NCBI GenBank assembly: GCA_910586615.1
Contig: CAJUJP010000032.1
Location: 1-40,538 of the forward strand
Origin: an uncultured Lachnospiraceae bacterium
GTDB taxonomy: Bacteria > Bacillota > Clostridia > Lachnospirales > Lachnospiraceae
DNA: 40,538 nt
Direction: 5' to 3'
This document shows, piece by piece, positions 23,594 to 32,686 of this stretch (position 1 is the stretch's first letter; each line of letters begins with the position of its first letter). The notes under the pieces were generated by a model. It made no database searches and was not told the origin of the DNA. It saw only the letters and a list, made by a program, of their open reading frames with translations. The position numbers were made by a program, and so were the translations under genes.

Positions 23594-26332
23594 CTATTTC
23601 GCATCATACCAGTTGTTTCCCGTATGAAGATCAATCTCCAATGTCACCGCAAGACTGGCTGCCTGCTGCATTTCCCCGGCAAGAATCCCCCGCACCTGCT
23701 CCTCTTCTTCCGCCAGCGTCTCGATCAGAAGTTCATCGTGAACCTGTAAAATCAGCCTGGATCTCAGCCCTTCTCTGTGCAGTCTCTCCCATACCCGGAT
23801 CATAGCGATTTTCATAATATCTGCCGCCGTTCCCTGAATAGGAGAATTCATGGCCACCCGTTCCCCGAAAGAACGCTGCATAAAATTGCCGGATGACAAC
23901 TCCGGAATGGGTCTCCTGCGCCCGTACATGGTAGTCACATAGCCCTTTTCCTTTGCATCCGCAACCGTGTTGTCCAGAAAATGTTTTACACCGGGATACG
24001 TCTCAAAATACTGCTCAATATATTCTGCCGCCTCTTTCTTTGATATACTCAGATCCTGACTGAGACCGAAAGAACTGATTCCATACACGATACCAAAATT
24101 GACGGCCTTGGCATTGCGTCTCTGCAGATCCGTCACCTCCTCAAAAGGTGTATGGAATACCTTGGATGCCGTAATCCGATGAATGTCTTCGTCCATCTTA
24201 TAGGCTTCGATCAGCTGCTCATCGCCGGACATATGCGCCAGCACACGAAGCTCGATCTGGGAGTAATCCGCATCCATGAAGAGATACCCTTCCATAGGAA
24301 TAAAAACCTTACGTATTCTTCTGCCAAGTTCCATCCGCATCGGAATGTTCTGCAGATTCGGTTCTGTAGAACTGATCCTTCCGGTTGCAGTGATCGTCTG
24401 ATTAAAAGTAGAATGAATCCTGCCGCCTTCATCGATATACGCCGCCAGACCGTCCGCATAGGTGGACTTAAGCTTGGCAAGACCTCTGTATTCAAGAATA
24501 TCGGAAACAATCGGGTATTCCGGCGCCAGCTTTTCCAGCACATCCGCCGCTGTGGAATATCCCGTCTTCGTTTTCTTGCCGCCATGAATGCCCATTTTGT
24601 CAAAAAGCACCTCTCCGAGCTGCTTGGGTGAGTTAATGTTAAATTCACAGCCGGCCTGCTTGTAGACAGCCTGCTCCAACTCTCTGATCCGCCCCACAAG
24701 CGCCTCACCGTAAGCCTTCAGTTCGTCCGGTTTCACCAGCACACCATACTGCTCCATATCATACAAAACTCTGGTCAAAGGCATTTCAATTTCATACATC
24801 AGTCTGTACATGCCCTGTTCCTGCAGCTTCTTCCTGAGAATCGGAGCCGCCGCAAGACATACATAGGCGATAAAGCAGGCATACTCCGTAACCGCCCGTG
24901 GATCGGTATCACAGGCATCCGCATAAGATGCCTTTCCACAGACCTGACTGCGATCCGGTATGGTCAGACCAAGATATTCACTGGCTATATCTTCCACCGC
25001 ATAATCATTCTTTAGCGGATTGAGAAGATAGGCCGCAAGAAGGATATCAAAGTAACGCTCCTCCCTGTAGGGTTTCATCACGTCACGACTGCTGTCCGCT
25101 GTCTTTTCGTCGCCGGTACACTGCTCCTCAAGCCTTCCATAAATCTTTTTTATATCAAAAACACTAAGTTTACATAACTCTTTCTCTTTCAGCTCTGCCA
25201 TTTTACCAGACAGATACTCCGCCGTCACCAGCCCCTGACAGGGTATGAATCTAACCGCTTCATTCCCCTTCTCAATGCTGACCGCCACAGCCACACCGGC
25301 CAATTGATCCACCGCCGGCCCATCTGCCAGAACCGCCAGCCCGATCTCATGCTTTCCGCCGCTTTTCTCACCTGAAATCCGGCACTGTGCAAACAGTGCT
25401 TCCACCTCAGCCAGATCCGTAATCCCGGCAAAAAATTCCGTCTGGGAGTTTTTGACTGTCACGTCCTTCTCAAAACGTGAGAGCAGATTTTTGAACTCAA
25501 GCTGCTTACACAGCACATAAGCCTCTTCCGTATAGAAATTACCTACCTTCGCATCCTCAAAGCTGTACGTGATATCACTGTCCACATTGATGGTGGCAAG
25601 GGTCCTGGAAAGGTCCGCCAGATCTTTGTTGTTAATGAGAGACTCTCTGACTGCCTTCTTTGTAATCTCTTCCACATGGGCATAAATATTTTCAAGCGAA
25701 CCAAACTGCACCATCAACTCGGTAGCTGTCTTCTCCCCCACCTTGGGAACCCCCGGAATGTTATCCGCCGTGTCACCCATAAGCGCTTTCAGATCAATAA
25801 ACTGAATCGGATCAACCTGATATCTCGCTTCCACATCTTTCGCGTAATAGTCCTCAATCTCGGTCCTGCCGCCCTTTGTCTTGGGAATCCTGATCTTAAT
25901 ATGATCTGTGGCGATCTGCAAAAGATCCCTGTCCCCCGACACAAGCGCAACCTCCATTCCCTCCCGCTCACCTCTTTTGGCAATCGTTCCGAGAATGTCG
26001 TCCGCCTCAAGTCCGGCCTTCTCCATGGTACAGATCCCCATAGCCTGCAGCATCTGCTTCATGACCGGCACCTGCTCCCGCAGTTCCGTCGGCATAGGTT
26101 TTCTTGTTCCTTTATAATCCTGATAAATTTCATGCCGGAACGTAGGTGCATGAACATCAAAAGCCACCGTCAGATAATCCGGCCGCTCCTCCTCCAAAAT
26201 TTTGAACATGATATTTAGAAATCCGTACACAGCATTCGTATGCAGTCCCTGTCCGTTCGTCAGATCCGGCACCCCGTAAAAAGCCCGGTTCAATATACTG
26301 TGTCCGTCTATCAATACAAGTTTCTGACCCAT
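23594..26332 (-). CDS. polA: DNA polymerase I
   Basis: A 912-residue repair and Okazaki-processing polymerase. The N-terminal 5' nuclease domain (LVLIDGHSILNRAFYG, then DDILGT and SGDRDLLQ) is intact. The middle domain corresponds to the 3'-5' exonuclease, but the first acidic motif (DxE) reads VLADGP, so proofreading is probably lost, as in many Gram-positive Pol I. The polymerase domain is complete: motif A DADYSQIELR, the O-helix RRNAKAVNFGIVYG and motif C VHDELLIE. A TTG eight codons upstream is also open, but the ATG at 26332 with GAAGGG matches family starts. Confidence 0.97.
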   Translation of the reverse strand: MGQKLVLIDGHSILNRAFYGVPDLTNGQGLHTNAVYGFLNIMFKILEEERPDYLTVAFDVHAPTFRHEIYQDYKGTRKPMPTELREQVPVMKQMLQAMGICTMEKAGLEADDILGTIAKRGEREGMEVALVSGDRDLLQIATDHIKIRIPKTKGGRTEIEDYYAKDVEARYQVDPIQFIDLKALMGDTADNIPGVPKVGEKTATELMVQFGSLENIYAHVEEITKKAVRESLINNKDLADLSRTLATINVDSDITYSFEDAKVGNFYTEEAYVLCKQLEFKNLLSRFEKDVTVKNSQTEFFAGITDLAEVEALFAQCRISGEKSGGKHEIGLAVLADGPAVDQLAGVAVAVSIEKGNEAVRFIPCQGLVTAEYLSGKMAELKEKELCKLSVFDIKKIYGRLEEQCTGDEKTADSSRDVMKPYREERYFDILLAAYLLNPLKNDYAVEDIASEYLGLTIPDRSQVCGKASYADACDTDPRAVTEYACFIAYVCLAAAPILRKKLQEQGMYRLMYEIEMPLTRVLYDMEQYGVLVKPDELKAYGEALVGRIRELEQAVYKQAGCEFNINSPKQLGEVLFDKMGIHGGKKTKTGYSTAADVLEKLAPEYPIVSDILEYRGLAKLKSTYADGLAAYIDEGGRIHSTFNQTITATGRISSTEPNLQNIPMRMELGRRIRKVFIPMEGYLFMDADYSQIELRVLAHMSGDEQLIEAYKMDEDIHRITASKVFHTPFEEVTDLQRRNAKAVNFGIVYGISSFGLSQDLSISKKEAAEYIEQYFETYPGVKHFLDNTVADAKEKGYVTTMYGRRRPIPELSSGNFMQRSFGERVAMNSPIQGTAADIMKIAMIRVWERLHREGLRSRLILQVHDELLIETLAEEEEQVRGILAGEMQQAASLAVTLEIDLHTGNNWYDAK

Positions 26333-26387
26333 CAGCCCTAACCCTTCTAAATCCAAATAAAATAATTATTCAGCCACACCGTCCGGC

Positions 26388-26711
26388 CTAAAAGCGGAAC
26401 ACCACACATAAAGCAATGATGATCGCCGCCGCCACAGCCGCCTCAAGACATGCCAGTGTATACCACAGCATCCTCCGCACGTTGATCCGGTGTTCGGCGC
26501 CTTCCAGTTTCATGAGAAGCTCTTCCTGCAAATTAAAATTGTTGCCTCCCTCAAGCCTTTCCAGTCCCTCTGTGACCAGAAACTGAATCGAAAGCTCTTC
26601 CTTACACTCCGGACAGCCTTCCACATGCTCCACAAACTCTTCAAGCCTGCTGCCATCCAGGTCATCTTCCAGGAAGGAAGGTATCTCTTTCTCTGCATCT
26701 TTACAGTTCAT
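26388..26711 (-). CDS. Membrane-anchored anti-sigma-like zinc-finger protein
   Basis: A 107-residue protein with an N-terminal zinc-binding anti-sigma pattern, C3 then H-x3-C-x2-C (HVEGCPEC), and a single C-terminal helix (about 81-103, LACLEAAVAAAIIIALCVV). This architecture resembles anti-sigma factors, but no sigma gene is adjacent. It precedes polA by 55 bp. The longer reading frame upstream is not needed, because the ATG at 26711 begins the family-like MNCKDAEK block. Confidence 0.75.
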   Translation of the reverse strand: MNCKDAEKEIPSFLEDDLDGSRLEEFVEHVEGCPECKEELSIQFLVTEGLERLEGGNNFNLQEELLMKLEGAEHRINVRRMLWYTLACLEAAVAAAIIIALCVVFRF

Positions 26712-26766
26712 TCCCCTACCACATCTTTCCGTAGACCATAACCTATTATGCGCCCATACAGATTTT

Positions 26767-26795
26767 ATTATATACCATAACAGTATCTTTTGAAA
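26767..26795 (-). promoter_or_regulatory. Promoter of the zinc-finger/polA unit
   Basis: Minus strand TTTCAA (26790-26795), 17-bp spacer, perfect TATAAT (26767-26772), 55 bp before the zinc-finger gene. Confidence 0.65.
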
Positions 26796-26880
26796 AGTCT
26801 CCCGCAAGAAAAAGTCCGCAAAACGTCCGCAAAAATGAATCTGGAACAAATCCATAGTATAACATATCATCGGCCACACT

Positions 26881-26919
26881 GAAAAGCCGCAATGTCTGAT
26901 CAGTCCAAACATTGCGGCT
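26881..26919 (-). terminator. Rho-independent terminator of the bactofilin operon
   Basis: GCCGCAATGT and ACATTGCGGC form a 10-bp stem (arms 26886-26895 and 26909-26918) followed on the minus strand by TTTTC. Confidence 0.8.
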
Positions 26920-26931
26920 TAAGCTTATTCT

Positions 26932-27378
26932 TTATTTTTTATCTTTGTGATCTCCTGACGAATTCTGCTGATCCGCCTGCTTATCCGGCAGAGAACCTAC
27001 AGGATAAGAACTGAGCGCCGCTGTCATCGTACACCTGCCGTCAAAACATGCACCTTCGTCAATGACAATGGAGCCTGCCGTAATATTTCCGGCAATCTTA
27101 CCGGTGGCCAAAAGCTCCAGCTTGCCGCTGACAACAATATCTCCGTCCACCCGGCCGGAAATGATCACGCTCTGGGCTGAAATATTGCCTCTGACCTGTC
27201 CTTCGGCACTGAGAATCAGTTTCTTTTCACAGGTACAATTTCCGTTAATCACACCGTCAATCCGAATCGTCTCCGGCGAGGTCAGATCGCCGTCAAAGAC
27301 GGTGCCTTCTCCGATCAGTGTACTGACTTTTGTCCGTGCGTCGTCTGCATAGTTTTCATTTTTACCTTTTCCTAACAT
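26932..27378 (-). CDS. Bactofilin (polymer-forming cytoskeletal protein)
   Basis: A 148-residue protein with the bactofilin beta-helix of about 100 residues: TLIGEGTVFDGDLTSPETIRI, then repeated GxI/GxV turns (GNISAQSVIISGRVDGDIVVSG). Short disordered ends flank the core. Bactofilins polymerise without nucleotide and scaffold local cell-wall enzymes, often with an M23 peptidase. Here the M23-like gene lies immediately upstream, with a 20-bp gap, and AAAGGAG precedes the ATG. Confidence 0.95.
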   Translation of the reverse strand: MLGKGKNENYADDARTKVSTLIGEGTVFDGDLTSPETIRIDGVINGNCTCEKKLILSAEGQVRGNISAQSVIISGRVDGDIVVSGKLELLATGKIAGNITAGSIVIDEGACFDGRCTMTAALSSYPVGSLPDKQADQQNSSGDHKDKK

Positions 27379-27398
27379 AATACTTTCTCCTTTACACT

Positions 27399-28184
27399 TT
27401 ATCCTTTTGCCTCAAATACTATCAGGGGATCTATCGGCTGTCCGTCCGATATAACCTGATAGTCAACTTGCTCATTATGTACGCCTACCTCAACCAGAAT
27501 ATCTCCCGCCTGAACCTGATCGCCCTCTTCTTTCAGCGAATCCGCGCTCTGCAGGAACATATACCGCGTCTGATAGCCGTTACCGTGCTCGATCTCGATG
27601 ATGAGCGGATAAGTATCATCAGATTCCACCTTTGTAACCGTTCCGTCACCCGCCGCAATGATATTCCCCTCATCTTTAGTATCAATGCATACATAAGGAT
27701 GATCCTCTGAAAATTTTACCGACAAAATCCCCTGCTCCGAATACGGGTACCGGCTCGGTACAGAAACATCCGCCTCGTTCTGTGTGTCCTCTTCCTGCTC
27801 TTTATTTGTCCCCATATTTGCTTTTGCTGCCTCAAGAAGCGCCTTGTTCTCTGATGTAAGTGTGATGTTCTCTTTGTTTAAGGCTTCTTTCTCCTCTTCC
27901 AGCCGCTGTACCATTTTCTCCTGAGCTGCAATCTGCTCCAGCAGTTCCTTCTGGCCTTCGTCAGCATTCTTTTCCTCTTTCCGGCTCACATGCACGCTTC
28001 CCGCAAAATCTCCTGACACGTACTGATATACCAGAAATCCGAAGCCAGCGCAAAGGAGAAGCATGAAAATAACAAACAGGCGGAGTACCGAAGGTGTAAC
28101 ATGAAACTGCCTGCTGTTTTGCCCCGTATTGGAGATAAGAAGAACAGAAAAAGATTCCTTATGCCTGTGTTTACGTTGTTTCAT
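27399..28184 (-). CDS. M23-family (LytM-like) protein, catalytically degenerate
   Basis: A 261-residue protein, from the ATG at 28184 with GGAG seven bases upstream. A basic N-terminus leads into one membrane helix (about 28-50, LRLFVIFMLLLCAGFGFLVYQ), then a coiled coil (KELLEQIAAQEKMVQRLEEE) and a C-terminal M23/LytM barrel. The fold is recognisable from GNIIAAGDGTVTKVE and QVQAGDILVEVG. The zinc ligands are missing: the HxxxD site is absent, YxHL is replaced by YMFL, and HxH by VDYQV. It should not cut peptidoglycan and may activate an amidase or scaffold the cell wall, as catalytically dead EnvC/NlpD proteins do. It is in an operon with bactofilin. Confidence 0.85.
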   Translation of the reverse strand: MKQRKHRHKESFSVLLISNTGQNSRQFHVTPSVLRLFVIFMLLLCAGFGFLVYQYVSGDFAGSVHVSRKEEKNADEGQKELLEQIAAQEKMVQRLEEEKEALNKENITLTSENKALLEAAKANMGTNKEQEEDTQNEADVSVPSRYPYSEQGILSVKFSEDHPYVCIDTKDEGNIIAAGDGTVTKVESDDTYPLIIEIEHGNGYQTRYMFLQSADSLKEEGDQVQAGDILVEVGVHNEQVDYQVISDGQPIDPLIVFEAKG

Positions 28185-28231
28185 AAAAGTCTCCATTCCT
28201 ACCGCCTGATCCTGCGGTATAGATTCAAAAC

Positions 28232-29341
28232 TTATTGTGTAACGTCTGCAATCTCTGCTGCGGCTTCCTCCGCCGGCGCTTCAACCGGCACAGCCGTTGC
28301 AACGCCGTTCTTATTAACCTCATAAGTAACGCCGTCGACTTCCACCGTCACATTCTTCTGTAATGCCCCGGCAGCGTCATAATAATAGGTATTGCCGTCC
28401 GGCCTTGACACCAGCCCGGTCTGCATGACCGCATTTTCATCAAAAAAGTATTCCACACCCTCGATCGTCACGTCCTCACGAAGCGCATGTCCGTCTTTGG
28501 TTGCCAGAAAATACCTGCCCGTCTCATCCTCAAACCAGCAGCCCTTCTGTACATAGCCGTTTTCATCCAGATGATACTTCCGGTCTTCCCAGCCTACCCA
28601 GCAGGAACGCTGCATTCTGTAATTCGCATAGAACACTTTCTGGTCACCGCGCGTTGCAAACCCGTCTGCAACGATCATGGAAGAATAATCCTTAAACTGA
28701 TAATTCATGTCCACTCTGGTTGGAATCCCCGCCACACTGCCATGCGAAGTATTCTGCCAGAAAGAGGCTCCTTCGTATTCCAGGGCATCCGCATACTGAG
28801 CCACCCACTTATCGTACCGTATGTCTCCGATCTTATTCAGGAACATATTCTTATTTGAGTAGACCACCGGATAATATCCCTGTGCCTCAACAGTGCTGCA
28901 GAATGTGTTGATGATCTCCTGCAGCTGGGCCTGGGACATATTCTTATGACAGGCATCCTCCACATCATAGACTACTGGATAGCTGACCGTATAATTGCTC
29001 ATCCACTGCAACAGAAGATCAGCCTCATTCCGTGCCTGCTCTGCATTGGTCGCATACGAGTACAGGTATACCCCTGTCTTCAGGCCGGCCGCATTCGCGC
29101 CTCTCATATTGGCATCAAAATAAGGATCAACTCCCGAATTAGTACTTCCTGCTTTTACAAATGCAAACGTCACTCCCGACGACGGCACCTGACTCCAATC
29201 AATTGCCAGATTATGTTTTGACACGTCAATGCCTCTGGCAATAGAACTGCCCGCCCCGATTGCTTCCACCCGGCTTACCGGCATTATGGCCATAGCCCCG
29301 GCAAGCAGCAGTGTAAAAACCCTTTTTCCTAATTTACTCAT
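28232..29341 (-). CDS. Secreted GH25 lysozyme with C-terminal repeat region
   Basis: A 369-residue protein with a signal peptide (about 1-27, ending VSRVEA). Residues about 34-225 form a GH25 muramidase: GIDVSKHN with the first acidic residue, FVKAGSTNSG, and YDVED with the catalytic acidic pair. The rest consists of short aromatic repeats (KYHLDENGYVQKGCWF, GVEYFFDENAVMQTGL, NTYYYDAAGALQKN) like the choline/cell-wall-binding type, then an Ala/Glu-rich tail. It would cleave peptidoglycan outside the membrane. AGGGGAG precedes the ATG. The M23-like and bactofilin genes follow on the same strand. Confidence 0.92.
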   Translation of the reverse strand: MSKLGKRVFTLLLAGAMAIMPVSRVEAIGAGSSIARGIDVSKHNLAIDWSQVPSSGVTFAFVKAGSTNSGVDPYFDANMRGANAAGLKTGVYLYSYATNAEQARNEADLLLQWMSNYTVSYPVVYDVEDACHKNMSQAQLQEIINTFCSTVEAQGYYPVVYSNKNMFLNKIGDIRYDKWVAQYADALEYEGASFWQNTSHGSVAGIPTRVDMNYQFKDYSSMIVADGFATRGDQKVFYANYRMQRSCWVGWEDRKYHLDENGYVQKGCWFEDETGRYFLATKDGHALREDVTIEGVEYFFDENAVMQTGLVSRPDGNTYYYDAAGALQKNVTVEVDGVTYEVNKNGVATAVPVEAPAEEAAAEIADVTQ

Positions 29342-29439
29342 TTGTTCTCCCCTGTGTTTTATCCTTAAATGTTACAAAATTGTTGCATACTTAAATAATA
29401 TAACACATTTAGGGGCATTTGTATATTATATCTTTCCAA

Positions 29440-29495
29440 CATAAAAACAAAAAAGACTGAAATTTCCATACTTACAGGACTTTTCAATCTTTTCA
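29440..29495 (-). terminator. Probable terminator after tRNA-Leu
   Basis: On the minus strand GATTGAAA and TTTCAGTC can pair across a loop of about 22 bases, followed by TTTTTTG. Confidence 0.5.
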
Positions 29496-29499
29496 TTAC

Positions 29500-29582
29500 T
29501 GCCGGCGATGGGACTTGAACCCATACGTGGTTGCCCACAACAGATTTTGAGTCTGCCTCGTCTGCCATTCCGACACGCCGGC
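29500..29582 (-). tRNA. tRNA-Leu (anticodon CAA)
   Basis: The minus strand folds into a class II tRNA with acceptor arms GCCGGCG and CGCCGGC, anticodon stem CAGAC/TCTG around CTCAAAA giving CAA, a long variable arm, and TTCAAGTC in the T loop. Discriminator base is A; CCA is not encoded. It reads UUG codons. Confidence 0.95.
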
Positions 29583-29601
29583 GCGTCTAACAACGAGTTA
29601 T

Positions 29602-29630
29602 ATCATAGCACAACCATCATAAATTGACAA
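29602..29630 (-). promoter_or_regulatory. Promoter of tRNA-Leu
   Basis: Minus strand TTGTCA (29625-29630), 17-bp spacer, TATGAT (29602-29607), 20 bp before the mature tRNA. Confidence 0.82.
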
Positions 29631-29727
29631 GAGTTTTTAGAAAATTTTCCAAATCACGGTATCTTTTGAGCTTTTTCTCATACACAATTAAAAATCTCAC
29701 ATACATTGACTTTATCCGATCCTCTGA

Positions 29728-30999
29728 CTAATCAGCCAGACCCCTGAACAGGTCAAAACAGTCAAAGGTCGCAAAATAATCCTTCGGTGTCTCGGCGCGT
29801 CTGATCATCTGCACCGTCCCGTCCTCTTTCAGCAAAAGTTCTGCCGATTTCAGCTTGCCGTTATAATTATATCCCATCGCAAAACCATGGGCGCCGGTAT
29901 CATGAATCACAAGATAATCTCCCTTCTCAATCTCCGGCAGCATTCTGTCAATGGCAAACTTATCGTTATTTTCACATAAAGATCCTGTTACATCGTATTT
30001 ATGATCACATACCGCTTCCTCTTTCCCAAGCACCGTAATATGATGATAAGCGCCATACATCGCCGGGCGCATCAGGTTCACCGCACATGCATCCACACCG
30101 ATGTACTCCTTATGGGTATGTTTTTCATGAATCGCCTGTGTTACCAGCGCACCATAAGGACCCATCATGAACCGTCCCATCTCCGTATAGATCGCCACAT
30201 CTCCAAGTCCGGCCGGAACAAGCACTTCCTCATAAACCTGTCGGACCCCCTCTCCGATCGCACGGATATCATTCCCCTGCTGCTCCGGCGTATAAGGAAT
30301 GCCGACTCCGCCGGACAGATTAATGAATTCCAGTTCTATGCCGATCTGTTCTTTTAACTGTACCGCCAGTTCAAAAAGCTGCTTTGCAAGCTGAGGATAA
30401 TATTCATTTGTCACCGTGTTGCTGGCAAGAAAAGCGTGCAGGCCGAAATGCACAACGCCCTTTTCTCTCAGGATCTTATAGCCTTCAAACAACTGCTCTG
30501 TTGTAAAACCATACTTGGAATCACCGGGATTGTCCATAATGCCATTACTCATCTGAAAAACTCCCCCGGGATTATACCGGCAGCTCATGGTCTCCGGAAG
30601 CTTTCCCAGAATCTTCTCCACAAACTCTATATGCGTAATGTCATCCAGGTTAATGATTCCACCCAGTTTTGCACAATAAGCAAATTCTTCCGCAGGAGTA
30701 TCATTAGAAGAAAACATAATGTCACTCCCGTTGATGCCAAGTGCATCGCTCAACATCAATTCCGTCAGAGATGAGCAGTCACATCCTGCCCCGTATTCAT
30801 GCAGGATCTGAATCAGAAAAGGGTTCGGACAGGCTTTCACCGCAAAATATTCTTTGAATCCCCTGTTCCATGCAAAAGCTTCCTGTACAGCCTTCGCATT
30901 TTCCCTGATCCCTTTTTCATCATAAATATGAAAAGGTGTGGGATATGTTTTAACAATTTCTTCCACCTTTTCCTTCGTCACAAATGGTATTTTATTCAT
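29728..30999 (-). CDS. lysA: Diaminopimelate decarboxylase-like PLP enzyme
   Basis: A 423-residue fold-III PLP decarboxylase. The PLP lysine lies in YFAVKACPNP, the phosphate loop is LSGGVGIPY, and the substrate-side CENNDKFAIDR, GDYLVIHDTGAH and YNYNGK blocks fit diaminopimelate decarboxylase, which makes lysine. Some residues differ from classical LysA (EMGRF where EPGR is usual), so a related ornithine, arginine or carboxynorspermidine decarboxylase is an alternative. The ATG at 30999 is preferred by distance from GAAAGGA. It starts 22 bp after ung, so the pair is probably co-transcribed. Confidence 0.85.
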   Translation of the reverse strand: MNKIPFVTKEKVEEIVKTYPTPFHIYDEKGIRENAKAVQEAFAWNRGFKEYFAVKACPNPFLIQILHEYGAGCDCSSLTELMLSDALGINGSDIMFSSNDTPAEEFAYCAKLGGIINLDDITHIEFVEKILGKLPETMSCRYNPGGVFQMSNGIMDNPGDSKYGFTTEQLFEGYKILREKGVVHFGLHAFLASNTVTNEYYPQLAKQLFELAVQLKEQIGIELEFINLSGGVGIPYTPEQQGNDIRAIGEGVRQVYEEVLVPAGLGDVAIYTEMGRFMMGPYGALVTQAIHEKHTHKEYIGVDACAVNLMRPAMYGAYHHITVLGKEEAVCDHKYDVTGSLCENNDKFAIDRMLPEIEKGDYLVIHDTGAHGFAMGYNYNGKLKSAELLLKEDGTVQMIRRAETPKDYFATFDCFDLFRGLAD

Positions 31000-31021
31000 T
31001 ACTGTATTCATTCCTTTCGCA

Positions 31022-31714
31022 TCATTCAGGCGCATCGCAAATATTTTCAATCTGCCAGTCAATCGGCTCCACGCCGTTTGCCTTCAAAAAATCATTACAC
31101 TGGCTGAAATGCCTGCATCCGAAAAATCCTCTGTAAGCCGACAGTGGACTCGGGTGCGGAGCCTTCAGAATCAGATGTTTTGGATTGGTCAGCATGGGAA
31201 TCTTACTCTGCGCCGGACGCCCCCAAAGCAAATACACAATGGGTCGATCCTGTGCATTTACCGCCTGAATAACGGCATCCGTAAACTGCTCCCATCCTTT
31301 CCCCTGATGGGAATTAGCCTGATGCGCCCGCACCGTCAATACAGTGTTGAGCAGAAGTACTCCCTGTTTTGCCCACTTTTCCAGGTATCCATTATTAGGA
31401 ACATAACAGCCCAGATCCTCATGCAGTTCCTGATAGATATTCTGCAAAGAAGGGGGAATGTCTTTCTGATCCTGCGGCACGGAAAAACTCATGCCGTGTG
31501 CCTGATGCTCGTTATGATATGGATCCTGTCCCAAAAGAAGCACCTTCACTTCATGTAATGGGGTAAAATGAAAAGCACTGAAAATCTCCTCTGAGGGCGG
31601 ATAAATCACTTTCCGGCTGTATTCCTCTCTCACAAAAGTATACAGCTGCCTGTAATATTCCTTATGAAATTCTCCGTCCAGCGCTGCCGCCCAGTCGTTA
31701 CTCAGCATTGCCAT
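31022..31714 (-). CDS. ung: Uracil-DNA glycosylase
   Basis: A 230-residue family 1 uracil-DNA glycosylase that removes uracil from DNA to start base-excision repair. The catalytic water-activating motif GQDPYH is at 62-67 (D64), and the DNA-binding loop is HPSPLSAYRGFFGCRHFS. Length is normal. GGGAG precedes the ATG. lysA follows 22 bp downstream. An A/T-rich repeat lies in its 5' flank. Confidence 0.97.
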   Translation of the reverse strand: MAMLSNDWAAALDGEFHKEYYRQLYTFVREEYSRKVIYPPSEEIFSAFHFTPLHEVKVLLLGQDPYHNEHQAHGMSFSVPQDQKDIPPSLQNIYQELHEDLGCYVPNNGYLEKWAKQGVLLLNTVLTVRAHQANSHQGKGWEQFTDAVIQAVNAQDRPIVYLLWGRPAQSKIPMLTNPKHLILKAPHPSPLSAYRGFFGCRHFSQCNDFLKANGVEPIDWQIENICDAPE

Positions 31715-31729
31715 AGTTTTTCTCCCGCC

Positions 31730-31810
31730 TGTATTTTAATCTGTATCTTTCTATGTATTTTTATTTGTATTTTTGTATTTCTATTTGTATTTTTGTATTT
31801 TTATCTATAT
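31730..31810 (-). repeat. AAATACA-type low-complexity repeat in the ung leader
   Basis: On the minus strand about ten imperfect repeats of AAATACA (AAAATACAAATAGAAATAC and similar) fill some 80 bp just upstream of the ung ribosome site. Function unknown; it may be an unstructured leader. Confidence 0.65.
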
Positions 31811-31895
31811 TTCGCCTATACTCTTGTTTACAGCATTTGCTGTTCTATTGTTCTGCCTGCTTTTTATCCCGGCCTGCTTTCGTTTCGGCTTTCTT

Positions 31896-32657
31896 TTACA
31901 GTCTGACGGAAATTCCTCTGCCCGCTAAATAATTTTTCAGATCCCGGATTTCCATTTCCTTAAAGTGGAATAAAGATGCCGCAAGTGCCGCATCTGCCTT
32001 CCCCACGGTAAAAGCCTCATAAAAATGTTCCAGTGTTCCGGCACCGCCGGATGCAATTACCGGAATTGACACACTTTCTGCTATAGCCCTGGTCAATTCA
32101 AGATCATAGCCGGCCTTGGTTCCGTCACCATCCATACTCGTCAGAAGGATTTCTCCCGCTCCAAGGCATTCAGCCTTAACTGCCCATTCTACAGCATCAA
32201 TTCCCATGTCCACACGCCCGCCGTTCTTATAGATATTCCAGCCGCTGCCATCGGGCCGCTTTTTTGCGTCAATAGCTACCACCACGCACTGACTTCCGAA
32301 CTTATCAGCCGCATCGGAAATCAACTGCGGATTCATGATAGCCGCAGAATTGACGGATACCTTGTCCGCCCCTTCCCTCAGAATCGCCTTAAAATCCTCT
32401 ACTGTGCGGATTCCTCCCCCCACCGTAAAAGGAATAAATACCTTCTGTGCGACCCTGCGTACCATCTCCACGGCCGTCTCTCGTGCATCCGAAGATGCCG
32501 TAATATCCAGAAAAACCAGTTCATCCGCACCGGACCGGTCATATGCCGCCCCAACCTCAGCCGGATCTCCCGCATCCTTAAAATTTACAAAATTTACACC
32601 CTTAACCACTCTGCCGTTCTTCACATCAAGACAGGGAATAATTCTCTTTGTATGCAT
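31896..32657 (-). CDS. hisF: Imidazole glycerol phosphate synthase, cyclase subunit
   Basis: A 253-residue beta-barrel enzyme that converts PRFAR and ammonia into imidazole glycerol phosphate and AICAR. The first catalytic aspartate is D11 in IPCLDVKNGRVVKG, and the second lies in VVVAIDAKK near 130. Phosphate-binding loops GGGIRT and ASGGAG are intact. AAGGAGG precedes the ATG. It follows hisH by 29 bp; the two subunits form the HisHF complex. The other his genes are not in the window. Confidence 0.97.
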   Translation of the reverse strand: MHTKRIIPCLDVKNGRVVKGVNFVNFKDAGDPAEVGAAYDRSGADELVFLDITASSDARETAVEMVRRVAQKVFIPFTVGGGIRTVEDFKAILREGADKVSVNSAAIMNPQLISDAADKFGSQCVVVAIDAKKRPDGSGWNIYKNGGRVDMGIDAVEWAVKAECLGAGEILLTSMDGDGTKAGYDLELTRAIAESVSIPVIASGGAGTLEHFYEAFTVGKADAALAASLFHFKEMEIRDLKNYLAGRGISVRL

Positions 32658-32686
32658 CTGCCCTCCTTAAGAGCCTTCCATCACCT

